Part shown: positions 23,395 through 31,043 of the stretch, one piece after another | Numbering within the stretch: the stretch's first letter is position 1 | Layout: the number at the start of each line of letters is the position of its first letter | NCBI GenBank assembly: GCA_964454575.1 | Contig: CAYVTG010000013.1 | Location: 1-34,459 of the forward strand | Direction of reading: 5' to 3' | DNA length: 34,459 bases | Source: Haladaptatiplasma sp964454575 | GTDB lineage: Archaea; Thermoplasmatota; Thermoplasmata; Halarchaeoplasmatales; Halarchaeoplasmataceae | The notes under the pieces: generated by a model | Told to the model about the DNA's origin: nothing | The model's database searches: none | What the model saw: only the letters and a program-made list of their open reading frames with translations | Translations under genes and position numbers: made by a program

Positions 23395-24495
23395 TCAGAT
23401 GAAGGGAGGGTTCTTTACTTTAGCCCTTCTCTTATCGCCGCGGATCTCTATCTGTATCTCGGTACCTTCTTCTTGATAGCCGGGATCCAGATATCCCAAA
23501 GCGATGCCTTTTTTTATAGAGATGGACCTGGTTCCACTCGTAACTATACCTATCTCTTTATCATCGTCAAATATCTTATAACCGTTTCGTGCTATACCTC
23601 TATCGATCATCAGGATACCCTTTAAGGTCTGATGTTCTTCATCCTTCATCTCCTCTAATCCTTCTTTCCCCACAAAATCATGTTTCCATTCCACACACTT
23701 ATCTGCCCAGCCTGTTTCTACAGTAGTCCTTGATTCGTTGAAATCTTGTCCCGACAGCAGGAATCCGAACTCCAACCGCAGAGTGTCTCTGGCTCCAAGT
23801 CCGCATCTAATAGGTGGTTCTTTGAGTTCGAGTAGTTGTTTCCAGAATAATTTACCCGACTCTTCCGGTAGTACTATTTCAAACCCATCTTCACCGGTAT
23901 AACCACTGCGTTGAACCAGTGGTGCATCTCCAAGAGGCCATTTACTATCGAATACTTCCATTATCTCTTTATTCAATTCTACTGGCCGTGCGTTGAAAAA
24001 TTTAAGATCGGAAACATCTTCATCCGATATCTCTTTCATAACGTCCACCGCGTTCGGCCCTTGGACAGCGATCATAACGGTTTCAGAAGTTATATCCTGC
24101 ATATGATCTTCACCGCCGTGCTCTGCTAGCCACTGGTAAACCTTCTCTGTTCTCCCGGCATTCGGTACTATATAACAAGAATCTTCTGATAATCGTGTCA
24201 CTATGGTATCATCGATGATACCTCCGTCTTCATTCAATATATGTGCATACTTGAGTTGATATATCTTTGATTTGGTGATATCTGTAGTACAATGTTTACT
24301 GATGAATTCGATGGCTCCTTCACCTTTCAGTATGATCTCTCCCATATGAGATACATCGAATATTCCAGCTTTGTTCCTTACCGCATGATGTTCATCAGTG
24401 ATGGAAGAAAAAACCAGAGGCATCTCCCATCCTCCGAAATTGACCATCTTGGCACCTGATTCTACATGATTTTCGTTCAAAGGTGTTTTGTTCAT
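23395..24495 (-). CDS. gcvT: Aminomethyltransferase (glycine cleavage T protein)
   Basis: GcvT moves the methylene group from aminomethyl-lipoyl H protein to tetrahydrofolate (tetrahydromethanopterin-type carriers in some archaea), releasing ammonia. The protein has 366 residues, full length. Landmarks: VNFGGWEMPLVF, FDVSHMGEI, the substrate loop NAGRTEK, RSGYTGEDGFEI, and GLGARDTLRLE. The conserved folate-binding Asp lies in FDVSHMGE. A TATA-like TTTTATAC at about 24514-24522 (minus strand) predicts a leaderless start at ATG 24495. It is divergent from a flavoprotein related to the L protein. No gcvH or gcvP is in the window. Confidence 0.94.
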   Translation of the reverse strand: MNKTPLNENHVESGAKMVNFGGWEMPLVFSSITDEHHAVRNKAGIFDVSHMGEIILKGEGAIEFISKHCTTDITKSKIYQLKYAHILNEDGGIIDDTIVTRLSEDSCYIVPNAGRTEKVYQWLAEHGGEDHMQDITSETVMIAVQGPNAVDVMKEISDEDVSDLKFFNARPVELNKEIMEVFDSKWPLGDAPLVQRSGYTGEDGFEIVLPEESGKLFWKQLLELKEPPIRCGLGARDTLRLEFGFLLSGQDFNESRTTVETGWADKCVEWKHDFVGKEGLEEMKDEEHQTLKGILMIDRGIARNGYKIFDDDKEIGIVTSGTRSISIKKGIALGYLDPGYQEEGTEIQIEIRGDKRRAKVKNPPFI

Positions 24496-24499
24496 GTTT

Positions 24500-24557
24500 G
24501 GGGTATATACATAGAGTATAAAAGTTTTTTATCATATATTACGGGTAAATTTTATTA
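24500..24557. promoter_or_regulatory. Divergent promoters of gcvT and the flavoprotein gene
   Basis: On the minus strand TTTTATAC (24514-24522) serves gcvT. On the plus strand TTTTATTA (24550-24557) is centred 26 bases before ATG 24580. The pair share 84 bases and may be controlled together. Confidence 0.45.
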
Positions 24558-24579
24558 GATACAGCTTCCATAATACGGT

Positions 24580-25959
24580 ATGAAGAAATATGACATAATA
24601 GCTGTGGGAACCGGATCCGGCACGAATATCGTTTCCGCGGTCCTCACTCAAAGTGAAAAAAAACCTAAAATAGCTGTTATAGAAAAGGATGTACCGGGAG
24701 GCATATGTTTGACAAGAGGGTGTATACCTTCAAAGATGATACTCTATCCCGCCGAATTGCTAGCACATCTGGACGAAGCTGAGGAACTCGGCATAGATAT
24801 CCGTATAAAAAATGTGGATTTTACTCATATAATGAAAAGGATGAGAGAACATATAGATCATGAGATAGATCAGATCAGAAAAGGTCTGTCCAACAGCCCG
24901 TATATCGACTTCTACAATGAACCGGCAACCTTTATCGACGATTATACCATGGAGGTCGGTGGTGAAAAGATACGGGCGGACAAGTTCATCTTATCTTCGG
25001 GCTCAAGACCGTCCATCCCTCCGATCAAGGGTTTGGAAGATGTAGAGTACCTTACAAGTGAATCCTTTTTACATCTGAAAAACTTACCAAAAAGTATCGT
25101 TATCATCGGTGGTGGATACATAGCCGCTGAGTATGGTTTCTTCCTTGCTAGGATGGGCTCTGAAGTAACTATCATCGGCAGAAATCCACAGTTCGTTCCC
25201 GCAGAAGAAGAGAAGATATCCGAAGTACTGATGAAAAAATTATCCGATCATATGAAGATATACACCGGTTACGAAGTTAGATCTGTAGAGGAAAAGAGGG
25301 GTAAAAAGATAGTTCACGCCGTGACTAAGAACGGCGAGAAGATAGAGGTCAAGACACATGATATATTGGTAGCTACGGGCCGTACTTCCAATTCAGACAT
25401 ACTACGTCCTGATAGAACCGGAGTGAAAACAGATAAGCATGGATGGATAAAGGTCAATAAGTACATGCAGACCAGCAAACCGGGTATATGGGCCCTGGGG
25501 GACGCTGTCGGTAAACATATGTTTAAGCATGTTGCAAATCATGAAACCGAAGTAGTATATAGAAATGCATTTGGAGATGGACCTAAAATAGAGGTGGATT
25601 ATCATGCAGTCCCCCATGCAATTTTTACGTATCCCGAGGTGGCCGCGGTAGGTATGAAGGAAGCGGAAGCCCGGGAGAAAGCGGATGTGATGATCGGTTA
25701 CTCAAAATTTGAAGATACGGGTAAAGGCTATGCCATGGGAGTGAAGGACTACTTTGTTAAAGTGATAGTGGAAAAGAAAACTTACCGTATACTAGGTGCA
25801 CATATCATCGGACCTTACGCGTCCATATTGATCCAGGAAATAATAACTCTGATGTATACCAGTACTGAAAATGTCGTTCCCATATACCGAGGTATGCATA
25901 TACACCCTGCACTAAGCGAAGTTGTAGAGCGAGCATTTTCCAATCTTCATTCCCATTAA
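24580..25959 (+). CDS. Dihydrolipoyl dehydrogenase-like flavoprotein disulfide reductase
   Basis: The protein has 459 residues and is a pyridine nucleotide-disulfide oxidoreductase class I. Order: FAD-binding GTGSGTNI near the N-terminus, redox-active disulfide in GGICLTRGCIPSK (C43, C48), NAD(P)-binding GGGYIAAEYGFF, second FAD motif GIWALGDAVG, and the C-terminal active-site His-Glu in HIHPALSEVVE. Its GTGSG front recalls the mycothione-reductase/dihydrolipoamide-dehydrogenase branch. The active-site spacing is normal but CLTRGC replaces the more usual CLNVGC. Divergence from gcvT suggests an L-protein role in glycine cleavage. Reduction of another disulfide is not excluded. Confidence 0.88.
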   Translation: MKKYDIIAVGTGSGTNIVSAVLTQSEKKPKIAVIEKDVPGGICLTRGCIPSKMILYPAELLAHLDEAEELGIDIRIKNVDFTHIMKRMREHIDHEIDQIRKGLSNSPYIDFYNEPATFIDDYTMEVGGEKIRADKFILSSGSRPSIPPIKGLEDVEYLTSESFLHLKNLPKSIVIIGGGYIAAEYGFFLARMGSEVTIIGRNPQFVPAEEEKISEVLMKKLSDHMKIYTGYEVRSVEEKRGKKIVHAVTKNGEKIEVKTHDILVATGRTSNSDILRPDRTGVKTDKHGWIKVNKYMQTSKPGIWALGDAVGKHMFKHVANHETEVVYRNAFGDGPKIEVDYHAVPHAIFTYPEVAAVGMKEAEAREKADVMIGYSKFEDTGKGYAMGVKDYFVKVIVEKKTYRILGAHIIGPYASILIQEIITLMYTSTENVVPIYRGMHIHPALSEVVERAFSNLHSH

Positions 25960-26013
25960 GGATGTAAGTCTTTCGAAAAAAATATATGTATGAGTTAGAT
26001 GTTATGAGCTAAC

Positions 26014-26397
26014 ATGTCATTGGAAAGAACACTATACAAACATCAAGTTGAGATATCGATAATAGGCTTGATAGCCGGGATAGTCTTGTTCATAATCGGA
26101 CTTTTAGATGTTGTACTACAGAGTTATGTCGATACAGAGATATCTGGACTCTTTGACTTTCTAGGAAACTGGACCTACTGGTTCCTGGTGATCGGAGGAT
26201 TCCTTGTTCTCGTCTTCGGATGGTACTTTGGCGACAGAGCTAAAAAGATAAAAGAGTTCAACGAACTTATGGACACGACCAGCAAGAGTAAATTCATCAG
26301 AAACATAGCTGAGATCGAAACTCTTGCGTTATCTCTGGGTAAAAAGTACGAGAACCGGGTAACAAAAAGGGAAGAAGAGTACAATATCAAAAGGTGA
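26014..26397 (+). CDS. Two-helix membrane protein, 127 aa
   Basis: Two hydrophobic helices lie at about residues 14-36 and 53-70, followed by a basic cytoplasmic tail of about 55 residues with helical charge pattern. Both termini are predicted inside. It resembles small archaeal membrane families of unknown function (possibly DUF3198; I am not sure). ATATATG-type TATA (25981-25988) is centred 29 bases before the ATG, so the message should be leaderless. A strong hairpin follows the stop, and the tRNA-Gly lies 42 bases downstream. Confidence 0.8.
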   Translation: MSLERTLYKHQVEISIIGLIAGIVLFIIGLLDVVLQSYVDTEISGLFDFLGNWTYWFLVIGGFLVLVFGWYFGDRAKKIKEFNELMDTTSKSKFIRNIAEIETLALSLGKKYENRVTKREEEYNIKR

Positions 26398-26403
26398 TCC
26401 TTC

Positions 26404-26419
26404 CGTGTGTTTCCACACG
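26404..26419 (+). terminator. Perfect hairpin after the membrane-protein gene
   Basis: CGTGTG, loop TTTC, CACACG: a six-base-pair stem that begins seven bases after the stop. It is not followed by a T-run. Its right arm is the beginning of the 29-bp repeat. It could end the upstream transcript or separate it from the tRNA; function is inferred. Confidence 0.45.
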
Positions 26420-26439
26420 AAATAAAGGGGTCTCCCCCC
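26411..26439 (+). repeat. 29-bp inverted repeat, right copy
   Basis: Exact partner of 23365-23393 in opposite orientation. It ends one base before the first base of tRNA-Gly. It contains GAAATAAAG, which is too close to the tRNA (about 17 bases) to be an ideal TATA box for it. Confidence 0.95.
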
Positions 26440-26512
26440 GCGGCTGTGGTCTAGTCTGGTAAGACTCAAGCTTCCCAAGCTTGCTACTCGGGTTCAAATC
26501 CCGGCAGCCGCA
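26440..26512 (+). tRNA. tRNA-Gly (anticodon CCC)
   Basis: This is a complete 73-base cloverleaf including the discriminator A; the CCA end is not encoded. The acceptor stem GCGGCTG pairs with CAGCCGC. The D stem is GTCT/AGAC. The anticodon stem CAAGC/GCTTG holds the loop TTCCCAA, anticodon CCC at its centre, reading GGG. The T arm is TCGGG-TTCAAAT-CCCGG, with one T-G pair. No intron. The 29-bp repeat abuts its 5' end and a copy of its 3' end lies 147 bases downstream. Confidence 0.97.
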
Positions 26513-26525
26513 TTTCTCGGTATGA
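26504..26525 (+). repeat. tRNA 3'-end direct repeat, copy 1
   Basis: This begins in the last nine bases of tRNA-Gly (GCAGCCGCA) and runs to TCTCGGTATGA. It matches 26651-26672 in 20 of 22 positions. The only differences are TT against CC at the two central bases after GCAGCCGCAT. Confidence 0.92.
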
Positions 26526-26625
26526 TTTTGTGTTGGGCTTGCGTACGATCTTAACCACATCATAGTTGGGGAATTGATGTGTGGATCCCGGCACGAATAT
26601 TTTAGAAAAAAATATGAGTCAGTGG

Positions 26626-26645
26626 AAAAATCATTTTTGATTTTT
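26626..26645 (+). terminator. AT-rich perfect hairpin
   Basis: AAAAATCA, loop TTTT, TGATTTTT. The eight-base-pair stem ends in a T-run, so it could work as a terminator on the plus strand; it is also symmetrical enough to be a binding site. Confidence 0.4.
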
Positions 26646-26650
26646 GCAAC

Positions 26651-26672
26651 GCAGCCGCATCCCTCGGTATGA
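26651..26672 (+). repeat. tRNA 3'-end direct repeat, copy 2
   Basis: An imperfect copy (20 of 22) of 26504-26525, lying 147 bases downstream in the same orientation. It resembles a second attachment site of an element once inserted at tRNA-Gly. Confidence 0.85.
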
Positions 26673-26697
26673 CCACGGATGATATAGGTGCATTTAT

Positions 26698-29658
26698 CTA
26701 AAGTTCCAGTATCCTTTTAGCTTCTTCGAATCCCGGCGCAAGGTCCAAGGCTTTCTCTATATGTTTATTCCAATCCTTTTCATCGAGCCTCTTCATAACT
26801 ATACCTAGGTTATACCACCCTACTGGATCTGTTTCATCTATCTCTATAACCCTTTTGAAGTTGCTCCTAGCGGCCTCTGTTAAATCCCTCTCAAGCTGAC
26901 AGAATCCGAGATTATTGATAAACGCGATGTTGTCGGGCTCTGCTTCTACCGCCTTTTCCAGTGCAGATAACGCTTCTCCGTACCTTTCGAGTTGATATGC
27001 AGTGCACCCAAGATTGTTATAATGTACCCCGTTTTCGACCTCTGCAGCCTTTCTAAAATGTGTAATCGCCTTTTCATAATCTCTTTCCAAATAGTACAGT
27101 GCTCCTAACAGATTCTGGCCTTCGGGGATATCTTTTTCTTCCATCCTCTTTTTCAATTCGTTTATTGCAGAAACGCGTCCATTTCGCTCGGCAGTGCATC
27201 TTGCCCTGGCCAGCCGAAAACTATCTATCTCGTCACCCATGATCGACACGGCCTTGTCATAGGCACTTATAGCTTTGTCCAGCACCCCAAATTTACGATA
27301 CGATTCTCCTCTCCGTTCCCAGTAAATCGAAGTATTGGGAAAGTGCAAGTATATCTCCTCAGAGATATTTGCGGCGTTTCTGTATTGCCCCATCTCGTAT
27401 GAAACCTCTTCTTGATTATATCTGCCTATGGGGTCCGGGGCATCTCTGAAACAGTTAACTGCGTATCCGATCTGTTTCATCTCGTACAATGCGCAACCGA
27501 GTATATTCAACAGAGCGTCTCCACCTCTGTCTGAAGCCATTTCGATGACCTTTTTGTTTTCTTTCATCTTGAACAATAGGTCTGCCGCTCTCCGCATGAA
27601 CTTCAGATTTTCCTTTGCCTCTACCTCTCTGATACGCCTCATCCTTTGGTGGGTTTCTCTTCTAAGAAGTTCACGACGTTCTCTCTCCTGCCTTAATTTG
27701 TCAACCTCTTCTTGTAGAAGATCCCTCTCTTCTTTCAAACGATCGATCTCTGATGAACTACCCTCCAATTTAGACTGCAACTCGTCTTTTTCTTTACTCA
27801 AAGCATCTATGAGTTCTTCCTTACTTTTGATATCCTCTATTATCTCATCACGTTGCTTCGCTTCCTCACGGTGCATCTCGATCTCTTTTTCCAGCGAATC
27901 TATCTTATCGTGTAGTTCTTCGATCCGCCCAAGGCTATCTTGAAGCTCTTCAGCCATCTTCCCCTTATCTTCAACCAAAAGCTCAAGTTTCTCTTCTCTC
28001 TCCTTGATAGCCTGTACCAGATCTTCCTCCTGCTGCCGGCTGAGTTCTTCTCCTCCTTCCCTAAGCTGCCGAAGTTCTTCTTCCAGCATCTCTTTGGTTT
28101 TCTCCATTTCCTTGAGATCAGCTTCCCGTTTTTCGAGTTCCTTTTCGAGGATATCTTTCTCTTTACCGAGTTTTTCGATATCCTCCTCTCGCCCCTCGTC
28201 TTCCAACCGTCTCTGCCATATCTTTGACAGTTCCTTTTCTAACCGCGCTTTTTCTCCTCTCAGATGATCTAACTCTTCATCCTTTTCTTCCATTTCCTCA
28301 GTTGGGCCTGGCACCTCGTCGTCAGTTGAAATTTTATAGTCTATCGTGTGCTTGATAGATTTAAGATCGCCTATATCCCTTTCAAGAGAATGTATCTTTT
28401 TGATGATATAATTCCGGTCGTATTCGATCTCCTCGGCGTCGAGCTTTACAGGCTCCTCTTTAGGAACTTCACCATGGCCCTTCTCCAACCTTTCTTTCAG
28501 CTTCAACGCTCGTTCGTAATCCGGCTTCAGCCGAAGTGCCGATTCAACGGAATGCAGCGCGCCTTCCGTATCCCCGACGGCTTCCTGGTATGCCGCCTTG
28601 ATATAGTGGAATTCAGGTTTACCGGGTCTCAGTGTAGTTAGTTCATGAGCCACTTGGAGTGCCCTTGGTATCTTGTTCTGATTCTCAAGGACCAACGCCT
28701 TATTGATCAGTGCATCTTCGTAATCCGGCTCTATAGCCAGGGCATTGTTCAAGGAATTCAGAGCCTGCGGGAGGTCACCCAATTTAAAAAGACACAATCC
28801 TTTATTGTTCCACGCACCGGCATCTTTAGGTTCGACTTCAAGGATCCTTTCGAAACAAAGATTTGCTTCTTCATAAAGCCCCTGTTCATACAGCGTAGAG
28901 CCTTTCAAGTTCCATGCCTCCACATGGTCTTCGTCGAGATCCAGAGCTCTATCGTAGGACTCTATCTCTTCATCGTATATCCCAACTTCATGATATGCCT
29001 TGCCCATGGTGAGCCATACATCGGGAACTTCAACTCCCACTTCCATAAACTCTTTCAATTCGTCTATAGCCTCGTAGGCTTCGCCCTTCTCTATAAGTGC
29101 CTCGGCTTTTTTTACCCTCGGCTTGTACGAATCTGGTTTCAATTCTATCGCTTTGTCATAGTATTCGATGGCCTTAGGATAGTTGTATTTTTCTCTGAAT
29201 TCAGAGGCCCAATCCATCAGCCGGTTTAACTCGCTGGCACTCGGTAGAGATCGTTCATCGTCGTGTTCGTCGAAATCGGCCAGTAGGTCGTACTCTTTTA
29301 ACAGATCGTATAACTCCTGAGCACCGGCAACTTCGATGTTATCTACCGTCTTGACTTCTTTACTTATCTCGGAAGTCGTTATGTAGAATCCTCTTACACC
29401 GGGCCCCAAGGCATTCTTCAGTCCATCTACCTCTTTCTCCGGATCCCCTCCTGACCGCGTTATCCTTATAACATAATCCAGAGTCGTTTCCCCACGCTTC
29501 AACTCTGCTTCCGCTTCGAAGTCGCCCCCAAAACTCCTAGCAGTATTAGTTTCAAACCCCATGTTATCCAGAAGGTCCATGGAAAGCCGTTGAAATCTTT
29601 CACGGCTCATCCGTTCTAAGACGGCCACAAGTTCATCCTTTTCTATCAATAGTCGCAC
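26698..29658 (-). CDS. Large TPR / coiled-coil protein with Mrr-like N-terminal domain, 986 aa
   Basis: Residues about 1-125 match the restriction-endonuclease-like Mrr fold: RFQRLSMDLLDNMGFETN, then SFGGDFEAEAEL, a FYITTSEISKE segment and VAGAQELYDLL. The usual GGD-x-G-x-D and QxK residues are degraded: DFEAEA follows GGD, and IRITRSG stands where a QAK-like strand is expected. About 140-405 hold tetratricopeptide repeats. About 415-690 form a long coiled coil rich in Glu, Lys and Arg. About 700-986 hold a second TPR array. The start is GTG 29658; the next in-frame Met is at residue 17. It is probably a scaffold that joins proteins, with a nucleic-acid-binding-like head that has lost cleavage. 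It has no operon partner downstream; a pfkB gene lies upstream. Confidence 0.88.
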   Translation of the reverse strand: MRLLIEKDELVAVLERMSRERFQRLSMDLLDNMGFETNTARSFGGDFEAEAELKRGETTLDYVIRITRSGGDPEKEVDGLKNALGPGVRGFYITTSEISKEVKTVDNIEVAGAQELYDLLKEYDLLADFDEHDDERSLPSASELNRLMDWASEFREKYNYPKAIEYYDKAIELKPDSYKPRVKKAEALIEKGEAYEAIDELKEFMEVGVEVPDVWLTMGKAYHEVGIYDEEIESYDRALDLDEDHVEAWNLKGSTLYEQGLYEEANLCFERILEVEPKDAGAWNNKGLCLFKLGDLPQALNSLNNALAIEPDYEDALINKALVLENQNKIPRALQVAHELTTLRPGKPEFHYIKAAYQEAVGDTEGALHSVESALRLKPDYERALKLKERLEKGHGEVPKEEPVKLDAEEIEYDRNYIIKKIHSLERDIGDLKSIKHTIDYKISTDDEVPGPTEEMEEKDEELDHLRGEKARLEKELSKIWQRRLEDEGREEDIEKLGKEKDILEKELEKREADLKEMEKTKEMLEEELRQLREGGEELSRQQEEDLVQAIKEREEKLELLVEDKGKMAEELQDSLGRIEELHDKIDSLEKEIEMHREEAKQRDEIIEDIKSKEELIDALSKEKDELQSKLEGSSSEIDRLKEERDLLQEEVDKLRQERERRELLRRETHQRMRRIREVEAKENLKFMRRAADLLFKMKENKKVIEMASDRGGDALLNILGCALYEMKQIGYAVNCFRDAPDPIGRYNQEEVSYEMGQYRNAANISEEIYLHFPNTSIYWERRGESYRKFGVLDKAISAYDKAVSIMGDEIDSFRLARARCTAERNGRVSAINELKKRMEEKDIPEGQNLLGALYYLERDYEKAITHFRKAAEVENGVHYNNLGCTAYQLERYGEALSALEKAVEAEPDNIAFINNLGFCQLERDLTEAARSNFKRVIEIDETDPVGWYNLGIVMKRLDEKDWNKHIEKALDLAPGFEEAKRILEL

Positions 29659-29695
29659 CTACTTATCTAACATATGATGTAATCGGACATATTAA

Positions 29696-30598
29696 TCACT
29701 TTTGCATCCGTTTTAAAACCATATCCCATGAGATGCAGCCTTCCTGTGGTCCCGAATATTCGACAGCAAAACTCGCCCTTGCCGATGCCACCCTACAGCA
29801 CTCGTTCAGGGGTAGATCCCGGTATAAACCGGCGTAAAAACCGCTGCGATAAGCATCCCCTGCTCCGGTTGGATCGACTACCTTATTCGGAGTGCATGCA
29901 GAAAATTCCTCTGTTTTTTCTCTGGTATGCATCACACTACCTTCTTTACCCAAGGTCAGTATCAATACATCCGTATAGTCGAGTATATCTTCCGGTTCAT
30001 CCCCATGGATATATTCCAGAGCAGTCTCGAATTCTCCCTTATTACAGAAAAACATATCACTCATCTTCAACATCTCTTTGAATATCTCAGGCTCATAAAC
30101 GTATCGTAATTCCTGTGCAGGGTCAAAACCGATGGTGCAGTTCGAAGCCGCCTCCATCACTCGTCGATAATACTCTGGGGCACCGGTACCGATATGGACG
30201 ATCTCGCACCCCTTTATCGAGTCCAAGGGAACGGGCTTCTCGTTAAGATACTTCATCGCCCCCTGGTCGATCAACACCATCTGCCGCTCTTCTCGATCGC
30301 TGATTATCCAGCAGGTAGGAGTCCTATGTTCTTTTGAAAGCATCATGCCCGAGAGGTCCACCCCTGACTCTATCAGTGTATTTCTGAATTCATCGGGAAT
30401 ATCGCTGCCTACACAGGAAACCAATCTCACCGGAACATCCAGATCTGCCGACGCCTTTGCTATGTTAGCACCGGTTCCTCCGAATTTTATTACCTTACCA
30501 TTCACCGGTGTGGATGTATCCGATACCGGCATCTCGTCCACCTGAAGTATAACGTCTATGGCTGTATGTCCGAACACACCTAGAAAGGAGCTCTTCAT
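29696..30598 (-). CDS. PfkB-family carbohydrate/nucleoside kinase
   Basis: The protein has 300 residues, a ribokinase-fold kinase that phosphorylates a sugar or nucleoside with ATP. The first signature is KFGGTGANIAKASADL. The second, with the catalytic aspartate, is DPTGAGDAYRSGFYAG. Substrate cannot be fixed by eye. ATG 30598 lies about 29 bases after a TATA-like CTTTTTATCATTA on the minus strand near 30627, so it should be leaderless. It ends 37 bases before the TPR gene on the same strand. Confidence 0.9.
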   Translation of the reverse strand: MKSSFLGVFGHTAIDVILQVDEMPVSDTSTPVNGKVIKFGGTGANIAKASADLDVPVRLVSCVGSDIPDEFRNTLIESGVDLSGMMLSKEHRTPTCWIISDREERQMVLIDQGAMKYLNEKPVPLDSIKGCEIVHIGTGAPEYYRRVMEAASNCTIGFDPAQELRYVYEPEIFKEMLKMSDMFFCNKGEFETALEYIHGDEPEDILDYTDVLILTLGKEGSVMHTREKTEEFSACTPNKVVDPTGAGDAYRSGFYAGLYRDLPLNECCRVASARASFAVEYSGPQEGCISWDMVLKRMQK

Positions 30599-30671
30599 GG
30601 TTCCGACTAATATATGATAATGATAAAAAGGTTTGGAAGGGTTTTTTAGTTCTAGCGATTATTTTAGAGTA

Positions 30672-30956
30672 TCAATCCAATTCTATAGTTTCTATATCTT
30701 CCTCTTCATCTTCCTCCAAAGTATCTTCTTCCTCGGCTTCGCCTTCAGATTCTCCAAGGACTTCACCGAATGCCAAGGTCCTCAATACTTTGGTAACCTT
30801 GATAGTTACTTCGTCGCCAACCTTTGTGTTCGGTATGAAAACTACGAAGTTATTCACTTTCGCGACACCATCGCCTTCTTTTCCTATGTCTTCTATTTTG
30901 ACATCATACGTTTCCCCTTCATTGACCGGAGGGGTTGCGCCAAATCCTATTCCCAT
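30672..30956 (-). CDS. Small TRAM-domain protein with acidic tail
   Basis: The protein has 94 residues. A TRAM beta-barrel (YDVKIEDIGKEGDGVAKVN then GDEVTIKVTKVLRTLAFGEV) is followed by about 28 residues that are mostly Glu and Asp. Stand-alone archaeal TRAM proteins bind RNA and act as RNA chaperones, some in cold response. The start is ATG 30956, preceded by AGAGGTG (30966-30972); the GTG at 30968 lies inside that site and is rejected. The acidic tail is longer than usual for small TRAM proteins and could weaken or regulate RNA contact. Confidence 0.9.
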   Translation of the reverse strand: MGIGFGATPPVNEGETYDVKIEDIGKEGDGVAKVNNFVVFIPNTKVGDEVTIKVTKVLRTLAFGEVLGESEGEAEEEDTLEEDEEEDIETIELD

Positions 30957-31043
30957 ATACTTTAACACCTCTATTCTTTATTTTGCGTTCCTTACTGGAA
31001 CACTTACCTCTTCATTAAAAACAGTGGTATATAATAGTTGGGA

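Larger units (their letters stand above)
26513..26697. other. Noncoding interval downstream of tRNA-Gly
   Basis: This stretch of 185 bases has no gene. It holds the second copy of the tRNA 3' end, a further short ATCCCGGCA match to the tRNA T-arm end at 26585-26593, an inverted pair CACATCA/TGATGTG (26556-26562, 26575-26581), and an AT-rich perfect eight-base-pair hairpin at 26626-26645. It looks like a small remnant of tRNA-targeted integration or a noncoding RNA region. No integrase is seen. Confidence 0.6.

Noticed and set aside
27428..29229. Several plus-strand open frames (up to 194 codons) within the TPR gene
   Set aside because: They are low-complexity Ser/Phe/Leu-rich products of the antisense strand of coiled-coil codons.
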